From Gnetum montanum (Eukaryota > Streptophyta > Gnetopsida > Gnetales > Gnetaceae): 64,000 nucleotides of DNA. Location: contig MNCI01012628.1 of assembly GCA_015680685.1 (NCBI GenBank), positions 822,977 through 886,976 on the forward strand. Direction: 5' to 3'. Numbering within the stretch: position 1 is the stretch's first letter; every line of letters begins with the position of its first letter. The notes under the pieces were generated by a model that saw only the letters and a list, made by a program, of their open reading frames with translations, was not told where the DNA came from and did not search any database. Position numbers and translations under genes: made by a program. Shown piece by piece: positions 24,190 through 35,612 of the stretch.

Positions 24190-26121
24190 AGGTAACCTTT
24201 GGGGTGTTTACCGTTGGTTAAGTCTTGGATTAAGCGCATACACCCCAGACTCCTGTAGATGTGAGATAATTGGACAACATCCCTTAGGATGGTCATAGTG
24301 ATAGATCTCACATCCACCATCATCGTCTGTGTCTGACTCCACAACCACATCGGAGTTAGTGATTTTCCCCTTACCCTTGTTATGTGTAGGGCCTAAATCT
24401 CTCCACTTTGTCTTACCTTTGTCACTGCTTTGTTCTACCTTAGACTCTTCTACAATTTTTAAGACAATTTCAATTTTAGAGTCTAAGGAACTCCATACGT
24501 CATCTACCTTAGCCGCTATTTCTATTGTAAGCTTTTGAAGCCGCAAGGTCTTTTTGTTCACCAACTCTTCGATTGGTGACTCATCCTCTTCATCACAGAA
24601 TTTCACTCCCTTCTTTCGAAGAGAGGGATCACAGTTGTATTCTTCCGCACTTTCCCTTTTTCGTAGCTCACCTTCTTCTTTTGCTACTTGTTCCAACAAG
24701 CGATGTACTTCATGGGCTCTAAGTTGTGAGAGTCTCCCTTGGGCATAAGTCCCAAGGGTTCTTCTAGTTTCATGCCTTAGCCCATCCACGATGTGGCAAA
24801 GTTGATCCCGCTGAGCGTACCCATGGCCCGAGCAACGATGTAACAATGTGTAGTAGCGGGCCATGGCAGCATCCAAGGGTTCATGAGTACCTTGCTTCCA
24901 GCCTTGGATCTGCTTACGCAAATTGGACACTCTGGAGTATGTTTGATACTTATCGTTGAACAGTTCTAGCATTGTACTCCACCTCCTGATGGTTTCCAAT
25001 TCTAAGGATCAGTACCAACTCTCTGCTTCCTTAATGAGTGTCTTTGGGAACAACTTAAGTTTTTGCCATTCATTTTCTATATTTTGCAAGGCGCGGGCAT
25101 CATGGAATGCCTGTAAATGATTTTTCGGATCAGCATTGTGTCCCCCTTCAAATCATGGGATATTGTTCATGTCTAAATGTTTGATTCAACTATCTTTTAA
25201 ATGCCTTGTGGGAATCCTAACTGCCTCTGTTATGTCAAGCATACTTCGGGTTGCGAGTAGGGGCTCATCAAGGCCATCTCTTTCATGATGCCTGTGATGT
25301 CTACGTTGTTCCCTACTATCCCTACATCCTTGCCCTTGTCCTCTCTCTTGACTTTCCCGTCGAGGTCTCTCATTTTTTCTACCTTTATCCTCTCCGTTGT
25401 GTTCATGATGGATGCGCTCAGATGTGGAAGGAGAGGGTGAGTGATGTGAAGTAGGGGAAGAAGAAGGGGAACCATCGCCATGACGATGTTTCTTGCCTTC
25501 TCTTCGACTGCTACGGCCCCGCTCATGGTGACGATCTGAGTGCCTATCCTTAGCATGAGCAGTTGTTCCCTCTGTGAACTGTTGGTGTTCACGGGCATCA
25601 GAACCATGGTTATGTATCATTGATCATAGGTTCTGATACCCAACCTCCTCATCATCGTTAGGAGGGGGAACATCATTTGCTAAAGAACCCGTTATAAGGG
25701 GTTCCGCATCTCCTATGTCTCTAAGGACATGCGGACCTTTGCCCTTCAAAAGTGTATGTTGACTCTCCTGCCTTGAGTCTCTCATACGTTGTGCTTCTGT
25801 GGGATGATAATCCCTCGTATCAAAGTCTTCCACAACGTATTCAGCATATAATTTAGTCATGCCTATCTATGCCAAGGCACGGAAAAGCATGCGAGAGATT
25901 GATCGATCTGGGGATAACACAATGTTACCTTGCAAATCTCTCCATCGCAGTTGTTCGTCTTGATGGAGGACAAAGGTAAAATTTGGAATATACTCATCAG
26001 GATGAGTATAAACTATCTTGTATTATTTAGGACTTGGCTGATTTCGGCTATGTGTTTTATGTTGCCGACTGTCTCATGTATGGTCCTTAGGTGGTGAGTT
26101 GCTCTTATGAGAAGAAGGCAT
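24190..26121 (-). pseudogene. Gag (capsid/nucleocapsid) portion
   Basis: Starts MPSSHKSNSPP at 26,121. This start is chosen because the plus-strand copy at 31,434 and the copy at 47,375 begin the same way in the same position after the primer site. An N-terminal block includes RWRDLQGNIVLSPDRSI. Then comes a basic His/Arg/Ser-rich stretch (25,186-25,620, about residues 168-312). The gag core is at 24,210-25,150: QNIENEWQKLKLFP, then WSTMLELFNDKYQTYSRV, then HEPLDAAMARYYTLLHRC. After an acidic/coiled part there is a Cys/His cluster GCEIYHYDHPKGCCP (about residues 603-617), possibly an RNA-binding knuckle of non-standard spacing. A Pro/Gln-rich tail follows. Stops occur near 26,075, 26,024, 25,868 and 25,622. 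Confidence 0.85.
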
Positions 26122-26242
26122 TTTTATCGGTGTGCTATTTCACCATTATATAATTTTTCTGTTAATTAACCCGAAGGTTCGTTTAGGCTCCCAACGATGT
26201 GAGTGATATCCTTTATGTTCTATTCGGTGCACAAACACTTAG

Positions 26243-26260
26243 TCCCTAGCAACGGCGCCA
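26243..26260 (-). promoter_or_regulatory. Primer binding site, tRNA-Asp
   Basis: On the minus strand TGGCGCCGTTGCTAGGGA directly follows the 5' LTR after one base. It is complementary to the 3' end of plant tRNA-Asp (ending CCCCGGCAACGGCGCCA) apart from one base. This primer use is typical of Athila/Tat elements. Confidence 0.85.
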
Positions 26261-26261
26261 A

Positions 26262-27195
26262 TGATGAGTGGCAAGGTACCCCTACACTCAACCATACGAA
26301 ATGAGCGTAGCATGTGCAATCCGGTCGAACTCCATAGACTAAGTGCCTACACGCCCCAGTGAACACTTGGGGTTAATCATTCATTGTCTTCCCAAACTTA
26401 CTTGTGTTTGTCACGGTGTATGGTTAAGTAAGTCTGAGGTATATGATTTTTATATCTTTTATGTTTTTCTCCTATGCTATCGAGGTGAAGGGTTGAGAAA
26501 CTAACTAACTCTAACTAATGAACTAAGTCTAAATTAACTAGCGTCAACATCCTTTCCCACTTACCGTACACACCCTGAACTATGCAACCACAGCTACCAA
26601 ATGCTAATCGTTACTAGGATCACCACGTGTAACACATGTGCTTGAAGTGGTCGTACTGAGGCACTTAACTAGCCTAAGCGTAATGAGCATCCGTTCCTTG
26701 ACTAGCCGTACACATCCTTAGATGCTCGTAATCAATTCGTACTCATTCTGCATTCTAGGAGTTGAGGGTGAGAAAATCTAATCGCGATGAGCAGCCGATT
26801 CCTTGATTAGCCGTACACATCCGTAAATGCTCGTAATCAAGTCGTACTCATGCTGCGCTACTGCAGGGTAATAAATAATAAATAATAAATCCTATTCCAT
26901 GCACTACAAGGTTTATCCACAAAGCTCATCTTTATTGCCGTACACAACTTGCATTCAGGTACAATGTTGCTTGAATAAAGATCCGTTCACTTGTGGACTC
27001 CTACTGCGAGCACATGGAAAATATTCTATCTCTAGAGTGATCAATCTGCCAGAGTTTCCCTACTTCTAGCCTAGGATGGGAAATAAGGGGAGTGCCGTCT
27101 CTTATTTATAGATATGGCGGCGGGCCGCGATATCGCGTACACGACATCGCAGGGGAAGACGTGATATCGCGGCTCACGCGAATTGCGTCTCATCA
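26262..27195 (-). repeat. 5' LTR of the 11.2-kb element
   Basis: 934 bp, plus-strand ends TGATGAGTGGCAAGG and CTCATCA. The U3 contains GCGATATCGCG-type palindromes (27,127-27,175), and TATAAATAAGAGA is the complement of 27,100-27,112. This LTR would drive the gag-pol transcript leftward. Confidence 0.92.
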
Positions 27196-28816
27196 ATTAC
27201 ATTGTCAAATTTTACTTTGGAGCCTTGCATTTTACTTTTATTTTGACTATGTAGCCTAAACATGTTTACATAAAATATAGAAAAATATAAAAGATAAAAA
27301 CAATGGAAAAAACCTATAGCCAAAGAACAATGTTAAATGAGAGCAAAATATATCGTTAAGTCAAACATAGCCAAGTAGGCTATGACCATAACCATAGTTA
27401 CACAGTGTAACAAAAATAGACGATACACAATCTTTAAATTCATGTGTAGCAACTAGTCAACAACCATAACACTTAAGATTGACAACGTAACACATTATCA
27501 ACATCAAAAGCTTTGATCAAACTATAGGAAGGAGGAAAGCAATCAATCCAATCACCATCGTAACATGGGACCTATGGACAGTAAAAACATGTAGCCATTA
27601 GTGACAAGAATAGCCCTAAGTATAACCATTAAAATATGAAATGACCTTAAAACTAATAGAACATAAAAAATTGACAATTATAAGCTAGCCAAAATTCATG
27701 AATATGAGTGATATTATACTTGACATAAAGCTTACAAAGCAAGAACAAAATTTAACTAAGTTAAGCATTTTAGAAATAGTTGTCATGAAAACTAGAAACC
27801 TCATGACAATGAAAATTATATGAAACTAGTTACCAAAACTAACAATGCTAAAGCTTGATGGACACAAATTTTCCAAAAACAACAATTAAAAAGCCCAAAC
27901 AATGTCAAACATTGAGAATGTGGGGAAAATGAAGCAAAAAACACAAGATTTTCTAACTCTTGAAGCTCTACACGCTACCAAATGCCAACACACTACCTAA
28001 AAAACCTCTTACGTGCTAAGAAATGTCCTCCACATGTTGTGGTTGGGAAATTAGGTAGAAAATAAGCTTCATATGCTAGTTTCTATTGAAAAATTTTACT
28101 TTCCTAGCCCAAACGCTACAATCATGGGCAATTTTGGTGGTGAGTGGGCCCCACAAGGCATGGGCAAAAACATCAAAAATACCACATGTTGGCTTACACA
28201 CTCTAGGTGGGAAGCAAAGGGGGAAATAGAGCTTGCATGTTGTGTTTTGGTTGATATTTATGAGTTCCAAACCCTACACATTGACAATCAAGTCAATAAT
28301 AACCATGGGTGGGTCCCATAAACCACAAGCCAAGATACCTCAAGTTCTACACATTGTAAGAGAAAAATTCACCAGGAAACTAGGCTCTATACGTTGTCGA
28401 AACTGGTCTTACATTACACAATCCAATCTCACACACTTCCATAGCGTGTGGGGTAGCGTGGAGAATATAAGCAGGTCATTATCTTGGTCAAACTTGCCCA
28501 TATGTTGTCCAATAGGAACCGCAAGACCCAGGCAAAAAATCATTAAGATCCCATACGCTGGGCAAAGGAAACCTTCAGGATCGCCCAACCTCATACACGC
28601 TAAAGGCCATGCCTGAGCCTGAGCTTGAGCCTGGTTCTTCCAATACACGAGAACTGTGTCTGCACTGAGACCCGAAAAGGAGGGCGTAGTTACTGATCTC
28701 GTAATGACTGAAATCCTGCCCCGACCCAAAGAACGCAGCACAGATTCTGCCGGAGCCTAAGTGAGAAAAGATGGAGCCACTGATGCCATTCTCTTTTTCC
28801 TGAGAAAACTTTGGAG
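27196..28816. other. No gene recognised
   Basis: AT-rich to about 27,950, then a stretch with repeated CACACGCTA, TACACATTG and TAGCGTGTGGGGTAG phrases (27,970-28,610) resembling the wording near 9,655-9,720 and 41,460. Overlapping open frames at 28,073-28,321 and 28,233-28,616 show no known motif. Confidence 0.4.
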
Positions 28817-28972
28817 ATGGGAGGTTCCTTGCCGAAGCTGAGCTTGGATGACGTGCTGGATTTGGCCGCGGCGCTGGCGCAGCTCCGGATGGGATCTTGC
28901 AGACTCTAGCGGCCCCGTTTGGAGACCATCGCCAAGTCTAGGCCCAAGCTGCAGAGAGCTTATGCTTTCTAA
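28817..28972 (+). pseudogene. Gene-like exon fragment, unidentified
   Basis: ATG at 28,817 opens MGGSLPKLSLDDVLDLAAAL, continuing with AQLRMGSCRL to a TAG at 28,907. Without a frame change it goes on as RPRLETIAKSRPKLQRAYAF to a TAA. The local DNA is much richer in G+C and CpG than its surroundings, as expected of a plant gene start and unlike the retrotransposons. The product would be an amphipathic helical Leu/Ala-rich segment. I cannot name the family. It may be the first exon of a decayed or captured host gene. Confidence 0.35.
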
Positions 28973-29182
28973 TGAGGGATTCTTCTGCTGAATTTTTGTT
29001 TGTTTCTTTTTCCTTCTTCTTCTAGGTTTTTGTTTTTTTGTCATCGGTCCCAGTTTTTGGGTGCGGTGATTCCAATTTCCTCCTCCGCAGCAGCAGCAGC
29101 AGGAGTGCTGAATCTGGGAGAATCGCATGCCTGCTTTCTTGTCTGTCTCGGCTCTGTGTTTGCTTGCTTGCTGCCTGCGCAG

Positions 29183-29704
29183 GGGCGGGAGCGGCATGAT
29201 TCGTCAATTGGTTGTGACTGTAAAAAGGAAATGAACTTTGTTCTGGATATGTTGACGTTACATGACATTTCAGTTTGGTTACATGATTACAGTGCTGTGT
29301 TTGGATCCATCCAGAAATGCAATACAATGCCAGAAATCCACTCCAACAGCCACAGGAAAATCCTCGAAATGCGGCGCCAGAAAGAGCAACAGCAGCAGCT
29401 CCAGCAACAAATGCAGCACCAGCAGCGGAATTTGCAGGCTCAGAATCACAGTCAGGCACAGAATCATGATGATGATGCTGCCGCTGTTGAGGAACAAGGA
29501 GAAGAAGGAGAAGAGAGGAAAACCGGCGATATAGCAGGAGGACCAGAAAACTTCCATCCATTGACGGGGAAAGCTGCCGCTGAAAGTAGCGGCTTCGGTG
29601 CCACACGAGGCCCTACGTTTCACGGATGCTGCAGCAGAGAGATTGACATCGAGAGCGAGATTCCATTTACGCGCAGTAACAACACACAGGGAAACTGCCA
29701 TTAA
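29183..29704 (+). pseudogene. Gln/Glu-rich gene-like exon, unidentified
   Basis: Open plus-strand frame to a TAA at about 29,702. The left edge is set at a good splice-acceptor look-alike (pyrimidine-rich stretch ending TGCGCAG at 29,182); the open frame itself extends left to 29,000. The product has a central KEQQQQLQQQMQHQQ segment, an acidic patch (DDDAAAVEEQGEEGEE) and a polar C-terminus ending NNTQGNCH. This looks like a low-complexity regulatory-protein tail. GC-rich context links it to 28,817-28,972. No family recognised; frames on the other strand here are shadows. Confidence 0.35.
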
Positions 29705-30438
29705 CTGACGGACGGGGAAATCCATTTCATTTTTGTTTCCCTTCCCTCAATCCCATTAAAATTATCGCTACCGTGGAACCATCATCATCATGCATCATCA
29801 AAGTCATCATCATCTCTCATTTGTAGGATGTACAAACTTAAGTGATTTTGAGTAATTCTAGGTAATAGTTTTTTTATGCAGATTAGGTGGTGATTTAGAA
29901 AAATACAGATTGATTTTGGCCATTTGGCCAAGAGGTCAACATGTCTGGCACGATGGTTGGTGGGAGGAGTTGTCATGTTCTTCACGTCCGCTGGCAACTC
30001 CTCCACCATCGACAACAGTGCGATCTCGATGAATTAATCAGTACATAGTGCGATCTCGATGAATTAATCAGTACATAATAGAATCAATTCATCGGCGAAA
30101 AAAAGCCCCCAACTCCGTGATCAAAGTTATCCCTTGCGAGTCCCATCCCCAATTGGAGCTAATTAGTTCACGAAAACAAAGGTGGCTTCTGGTAGCTCGC
30201 TGTTGAGGTGTTCCCCTAAGTTTGATAGTAGGCCATTGTATGATTTGACCATTGCATTCGTAGCTTCCTAGCACCTGCCACGTGCTGGTAGATTCATTGC
30301 TCTTGCATATGGTATGCATCCCAGTAGGCCCACCACTCTCAACACCATTTTCCTAGCTCCAAGCTCATATAGCCACTGCCCTTACGTTGTCCACCCATAC
30401 CCAAAAAAATAAAAAATAAAAAATAATTATTATCGTCA
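29705..30438. other. Intergenic; 30-bp tandem duplication
   Basis: No gene supported. The unit beginning AGTGCGATCTCGATGAATTA occurs twice exactly at 30,017-30,046 and 30,047-30,076, a recent-looking tandem duplication. A poly(A)-rich stretch (30,403-30,424) precedes the next LTR. Confidence 0.55.
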
Positions 30439-31273
30439 GATATCCAACATCGGGGTATATTCTCCAAGTTTATAAATACCACACTGCAACGTCAACGCCT
30501 AGATCTGACATTAGGGTATATTCCCCAAGTCTATAAATCCCGCGCCTAGGCTCCTATTTTGAGTCAATTTTTAAGAAGTTTTTTATCATTCTTAGTCAAA
30601 GTAGCGAAGCTCTTACAATTTATTTTCAGTTGGAATATTTTCTGAATGCCCACAAAAGGAGTCTTAAGTATGTATGGCTCTTTGTTCGAGCACTGATATA
30701 CCTGAGCGCAACAATGTGATCGGAATAAAACAAACTCTTTTAACAATCCTTGCAGCACTAAGAATAGCTTAATATTTTTTTCAATGGATTCTACTTTCTT
30801 GTTCTTTACTTTAATACATTTGATTAAGTAATTTATTTTTAGCAATTAATGAATACAAGCATGCCACTTCAAACATTCATATAGTACTTGGTAACCTAGC
30901 AACACTTAACGTTTGATAGCCCAGCAATGTTATATGTGTTCAAGATGTGTCCATGAAAGTGGGGTTGTTACTTGTGTTAGGCTAGCTAGGCAATAGACAT
31001 TAGTTTCAATCTACTCTACCCTTTATTCTTGTTGTAAGCAATTACATCCATAAAACATAAAACGATAAAAATTCATATATCTCAATTACACTTAAACCAT
31101 ACCCTTGAGCCTCACAAGTATAGTTGGGAAGACAACAAACATTCTCAATGTCATTTCACTTCTTAGAGGAACTAGTGTATGAGATGACTATAGGTCCACG
31201 GAATTCGACCGAATCACACGTAACGCTTTAGTGATTCATATGGTTGGATGTAGGGGTACCTTGTCGCTCATCA
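30439..31273 (+). repeat. 5' LTR of a plus-strand gypsy element (left end uncertain)
   Basis: Ends GTCGCTCATCA at 31,273, directly followed by a primer site. The left end is not defined because no TGATGAG start is visible. It carries a duplicated TATA block: GGGGTATATTCTCCAAG with TATAAATA at 30,471, and AGGGTATATTCCCCAAG with TATAAATC at 30,532, period 61 bp. Positions 30,737-31,040 are repeated at 37,627-37,926, the remains of the 3' LTR. It is a subfamily distinct from the TGATGAG elements but shares their 3' end. Confidence 0.8.
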
Positions 31274-31274
31274 C

Positions 31275-31292
31275 TGGCATCGTTGTCGAGGA
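31275..31292 (+). promoter_or_regulatory. Primer binding site, tRNA-Asp (diverged)
   Basis: TGGCATCGTTGTCGAGGA follows the LTR after one base. It matches the tRNA-Asp primer complement TGGCGCCGTTGCCGGGGA except for a few transitions. Confidence 0.8.
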
Positions 31293-31433
31293 CATTTTTG
31301 TTGTTTTGTGCACTATCTAGGATCTAGTGGAAGTATTTAAATCATTGGAATGAACTTGAGAGTCCTATCTTGTGTTATAATTACGACATCAAATTCTCAA
31401 AGAACACTGTGATTTTTGTTTCACTAATCAATA

Positions 31434-33327
31434 ATGTCTTCTTCTCACAGGAGCGCTTCTCCGTCCAAGCCTGATAACGCTCATTCATCAAAACCTCAAC
31501 AATACTGAGTTACATATACTCATTCTAATAAGTATATGCCAAACTTCACCTTCATCTTACACTAGGATGAATAGCTGTGATGGTGTGACATGGAGGGCAA
31601 CATTTTGTTGTTGCCCAATTGTGCTACTCTTGCAATGCTTTATCAAATGCTTGCATGATGTGGTCTTCAAAACCACCATGGGAAATATATCGTGGAAGAT
31701 GTCAATGCCAGAGATTATCGTCTCACCAATGCACAACGCCTACAAGATCGGCAGCTAGAGCAACTCTGAACTTTCAAAGGGAAATGGACTTAACAATTCT
31801 TCGTTCCTGTTGTACCAACAAGCTAGTGGGGATCTTCCACTCAATGACACTCCTCTCTTTAACTTCGATGATGAAGGTCAAAACCAAAATCTGCACTCCA
31901 CAATTCACAATCCTGATTCTAGTACCAAAAGATCCAATGACAAAGTAGGATCCAGAGGGACAAGTCAAGACAGGGATGCAAGCAAGAAGCAAGATCATGA
32001 TCGTGGTCACAATCACCAAAGAGGCAATAGCAGGCACCGTGATGGTGCTGGTTCTCCTTCCTCTTCCCCTTCATCTTCTTTTTCTTCTTCTAGCTCTAAC
32101 CGTGACTACAGAAGGCAAAATTGTGATGGAGGTGATCAAAATGAATGAAATGACCAACAGGACCAGAATGACCAAAGGGACCATTGAAATAGGTAAGATC
32201 AAGGATGTAGATGTTCAAGAGAAGCACATTACCATGAACGAAGGGGTAGTATAGAGCATCATAGGCACCATGATCAAGACCTCGATGAGCCTCTATTTGC
32301 TACCCGAAGTATGCTTAACATTGCAGAGGCAATCAGAATTCCAACAAGGCATGTGAGAGATAGTCGGATCAAATAGCTAGACATGAACAATATTCCTCGA
32401 TTTGAAAGAGAATATAACTTCAATCCACAGAATCATCTTCAAGCTTTTCAAGATGCATGTGCCTTGCAAAACATAGAGAACAAATGGTAGAAACTAAAGT
32501 TGTTTCCTACGACACTCATCAAAGAAGCAGAGAATTGGTACTAGTCCTTAGAACTGAAATCTATTAGACGATGGAGTACTATGCTTGAAATATTCAATGA
32601 TAAGTATCAAATGTACTCCCAAGTGTCCAACTTAAGAAAGCAAATTCAAGGGTGGAAACAAGGAGCACACAAACCCTTGGATGTTGTCATTGGTTGATAC
32701 TATGCCTTGATGCACAAATGCCCTAGCCATGATTTTTCTTAGTTGGCTCAACTCCACCACATTGTAGATGGGCTTCGTAATGAAATGAAAAAAACCCTTG
32801 GTGTATATGCCCAAGGGTAACTATCAGAATTAACTGCCCATTAGATACAAAGATTAATAGAGCAAGTCACCAAAGAGGAGGGCAAACTATGAAAAAGAGA
32901 AAGTGTAGAGAAGTACAACTACTATCCTTCCATCTACAAGCAGGAGGTTCAATTTTGTGATAGTGAGGATGAATCAGTATTTGAGGAGGGAATGCATAAA
33001 AAAGCCTTACCACTTCAACAATTCCAATCTGAAGTTACAGCCAAGGTTGATCAATTAAGAGACTCCATGGATAGCAGATTTCAAGCTGTCCTCAAAATTG
33101 TTGAAGAGTCCCGAGAACAAGGTAGTGATCGTGAGCACATGAGGTGTAATGAAGTTGAACGTGCATATTATGAAAGTAAGGGTAAAATTGCTACAATAGA
33201 AGAGGTTGTAGATAGTGAATCAAATGATGATCGTGGATGTGATGTCTACCAATATAAACATCCTAAGGGATGTTGTCTTGTTGTGTCACATCTTCATGAA
33301 TCTAAGATGTATGCCTTAGATCCATGA
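31434..33327 (+). pseudogene. Gag relic of the plus-strand gypsy element
   Basis: Begins MSSSHRSASPSK at 31,434, aligned with the start of the 11.2-kb element's gag. The N-terminal block, Asp/His/Arg-rich middle (31,810-32,148) and gag core are recognisable: SVSN-type KYQMYSQVSNLRKQIQGW near 32,600-32,650, then ALMHKCPSHDFS-like and IVDGLRNEMKKTLGVYAQG near 32,760-32,815. The C-terminal GCDVYQYKHPKGCCLVV at 33,236-33,286 keeps the Cys/His cluster. Many stops and frame changes; the 31,810-32,148 open frame is one exposed segment. Older than the 11.2-kb element. Confidence 0.8.
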
Positions 33328-33433
33328 CTTACACAAAGGCAAAAATCCAGGAGGTTGCCTTATCCTCAAGGTAATCTTAGGCAGTTCTCCCAGCAACAAT
33401 TGTATTATCCAAGCAAAGCTCCACCGCAATCAT

Positions 33434-34530
33434 ATGAATAGTACTAATAATGGTAGCAACCATAATCATGGGCACTTGCACTGCCAAGACAACAATATCC
33501 TTACCGATAGCCTAATCCATATGGTTACCATGTTTAGCAACCCATGTCTCCATGTGATTCTTCTAGTAAAATTTCTCAATTACAACCTTCCCAGGAAATT
33601 AGGTAATTTGGGAAGTCCTCTAATTTATTTGCAAATTGCTAGGAATGAACCATGCAAGGCTCTTCTTGATTTAGGTTCTGATGTTAATTTGATTTCTCAT
33701 GATATGTACACTACCTGGAACTTGCCTCCTCTTAAGAAGAGCAACGTCAAATTAGAATTGGTAGACTAGTCCATCACTGTTACATTGGGACTAGTAGAAG
33801 ACATTATAACCACTGTTTGTGGATGGTCTTATCCTGCCAACTTCCTAGTAATCAAAGTGGAGAACTACAAAGGGAACTTCACAATCATCATGGGAAGAGC
33901 ATGGCTGAGCACCATAGACGCAAGAATGGGCATCAAAGATCTTTCCTTAGAAATCTCTAAAGAAAATGCATTCAGAAAGATCGAGAAGAAGAGAGTTACA
34001 TGCATTGTGTACAATGATAGCAGGTGCAATTGTGTGCAGAAACATTAGGCCATCATGCAAGCATCCATCTCTACATGCAAGCAATGTGCACTAGAACTAG
34101 AAATTCAAAGGTGTCTGTATGTAGAAACCACAAAACAAGAGGGCACCTAGTGGCTAATTGCTAATTCAAAAAGTAGCACTCTGTGCATGGAACCAGTTGA
34201 GAGCTTGACATGTGAATATGTCACAAGCATGGATGAACTAGAGCAAGTTCATGACCAACTCTCTAAAGATACAAACAATGATACTTATTAGGAAGAGTTG
34301 GAAATTCCTAAGAACTTCAAGCAACAACCCCTTGAACTAAAAATGCTATCTACTAAAATGGAATATGTATTTTTGAATAATAAGAAGTTAGTTATAATCA
34401 ATGTAAGACTTGCTCCAGAATAGAAAGAGATATTGTTGAAGGTAGCTGAAAGATGGTCAGCAACCTTTGCTTGGTCATATCCTGAACTCATAGGGATTGA
34501 TCCTAGGATATGCCAGCATCACATTTACAC
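33434..34530 (+). pseudogene. Protease and linker relic of the plus-strand gypsy element
   Basis: The protease reads RKLGNLGSPLIYLQIARNEP, then ALLDLGSDVNLIS near 33,660-33,700, where the catalytic DSG has become DLG. After a stop (33,769) come MGLVEDIITTVCGWSYPANF and FTIIMGRAWLSTIDARMG (33,880-33,930). The linker continues to WSYPELIGIDPRICQHHIYT near 34,480-34,535, here with the Gln kept where the 11.2-kb copy has a stop. Several other stops are present. Confidence 0.8.
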
Positions 34531-34826
34531 CAACCCAACCATGAAGCCAAAACGATAGCCACAAAGGTAGTTAAATCCCAAATTGAACCAAATCATCAAG
34601 GAGGAAATCATGCAACTCCTTAAGGCAGATAGCGAGTGGGTTAGTCCACTCGTAATTGTACCAAAGAAAGGTGGTAAGTGATAGGTCTGCATCAATTTCA
34701 AGCTACTGAATATGGCAACATTCAAGGATTACTTTTCATTATCATTTGTTGACCAAGTGCTCAACACAATATCAAGGCATTGCTACTATAACTTCCTAGA
34801 TGGTTATTGTGACTATAACCAAGTCC
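34531..34826 (+). pseudogene. Truncated RT fragment
   Basis: Contains DSEWVSPLVIVPKKGGK (34,629-34,679), degraded WRVCIDF, and NFLDGYCDYNQV, ending abruptly near 34,826 where the AAGTCCCTAAA repeats begin. Compared with 22,500 in the 11.2-kb element it lacks the VGFIYPIA residues just before DSEWVSP. The catalytic DD box, RNase H and integrase are absent. Confidence 0.8.
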
Positions 34827-35141
34827 CTGAAATTTTTAAGTCCCTAAATTTTTAAGTCCCTAAAATTTTTAAGTCCCTAAATTTTTAAGTCCCTAAAATT
34901 TTTAAGTCCCTAAATTTTTAAGTTCCTAAAATTTTTAAGTCCCTAAATTTTTAAGTCCCTAAAATTTTTAAGTCCCTAAAAATTTTTAAGTCCCTAAAAT
35001 TCTTAAGTCCTTAAATTTTTAAGTTCCTAAATTTTTAAGTCCCTAAAATTTGTAAGTCCCTAAATTTTTAAGTCCCCTAAATTTTTTAAGTCCCTAAATT
35101 TTTAAGTCCCTAAAACTTTTAACTCCCTAAATTTTTAATGA
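34827..35141. repeat. AAGTCCCTAAAATTTTT minisatellite
   Basis: About twenty tandem copies alternating between TAAGTCCCTAAATTTT and TAAGTCCCTAAAATTTT, unit about 15-17 bp. The first unit starts within the RT fragment at CCAAGTCCCTGAAATTTTT, so expansion began at the RT break. The same phrase recurs at 35,432-35,455, 36,310-36,334 and 37,170-37,632. Confidence 0.92.
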
Positions 35142-35612
35142 GTGAGAGTTTCAAATTTTAATGAGCGGGAGTTTCAAATTTTGAAGCTAGGACACTATTT
35201 ATACATGTACTGGCATGCTCATTCCCTTGCCTTTGCAGCTTCGGCTGCTTGGCCACATTGCCTAAACACACTAATGAGGGGTGAAAGTCCCCGAAAACAT
35301 TTTGTGTCACAATAGATGTTGTGCAATGCTTTGAGCTTTCTATTACTTTCTGTCTAACAATGTTTCTGTTTTACAATTTCTGCAGTATTTCTCTCAGCCC
35401 CCCATTCTTTTCCTTGACGCACGAGATCCAACTTAAAATTTTAAGTCCCTGAAATTTTTTTTCTCTATCTCGTTGCCTTGGAATTGTAGAGCCTTGCCTA
35501 GCAGCATCTTTCGCTATTCCTTGGATTCTAACCATTTTCAGATTTTTCTATTTTTGGTTAGGTTTTAATCCTTTTGCAGGTTCTTCACGGGTTTTGATCA
35601 CGTTGTAGGATT

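Larger units (their letters stand above)
19936..26121 (-). pseudogene. Gag-pol polyprotein in one frame, broken by stop codons
   Basis: From the ATG at 26,121 (MPSSHKSNSPP) to the stop at 19,936 every recognised domain lies in the same frame, about 2,060 codons with no frameshift. Order with approximate residues: gag about 1-780, protease about 790-1,000, linker to about 1,170, RT about 1,170-1,450, RNase H about 1,450-1,600, integrase about 1,650-2,060. It is interrupted by more than a dozen in-frame stops. Those I could compare with conserved motifs are C-to-T or G-to-A changes, such as TGA for CGA after ATFQ and TAG for TGG before GIDFMGP. Gag and pol were thus probably made as one product, as in many plant gypsy elements. 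Not functional now. Confidence 0.88.
15972..27195 (-). mobile_element. Full-length Ty3/gypsy LTR retrotransposon
   Basis: Complete minus-strand element: 3' LTR (15,972-16,936), polypurine tract, long 3' non-coding region, single-frame gag-pol (26,121 down to 19,936), tRNA-Asp primer site and 5' LTR (26,262-27,195). The flanks attat (15,967-15,971) and attac (27,196-27,200) are a 5-bp duplication with one change. Gene order gag-PR-RT-RH-IN places it in Ty3/gypsy. RT/RNase H wording (VEEGIVLGHKIS, NYTTTEKELMAVVFAL) and the tRNA-Asp primer site point to the non-chromoviral Athila/Tat side. The two LTRs differ by scattered transitions and small indels, so the insertion is not recent. The apparent length includes a 632-base gap and a suspicious duplication. 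Confidence 0.93.

Noticed and set aside
29022-29725. Minus-strand frames of 148-194 codons over the GC-rich island
   Set aside because: Low-complexity shadows of the plus-strand Gln/Glu-rich exon. The plus frame is favoured by its ATG/exon context and acceptor, though neither is proven.
34882-35141. Telomere-like or centromeric satellite
   Set aside because: The AAGTCCCTAAAATTT unit contains CCCTAAA, the plant telomere heptamer, but the unit is 15-17 bp with fixed flanks and lies inside an LTR element, so it is an interstitial minisatellite.
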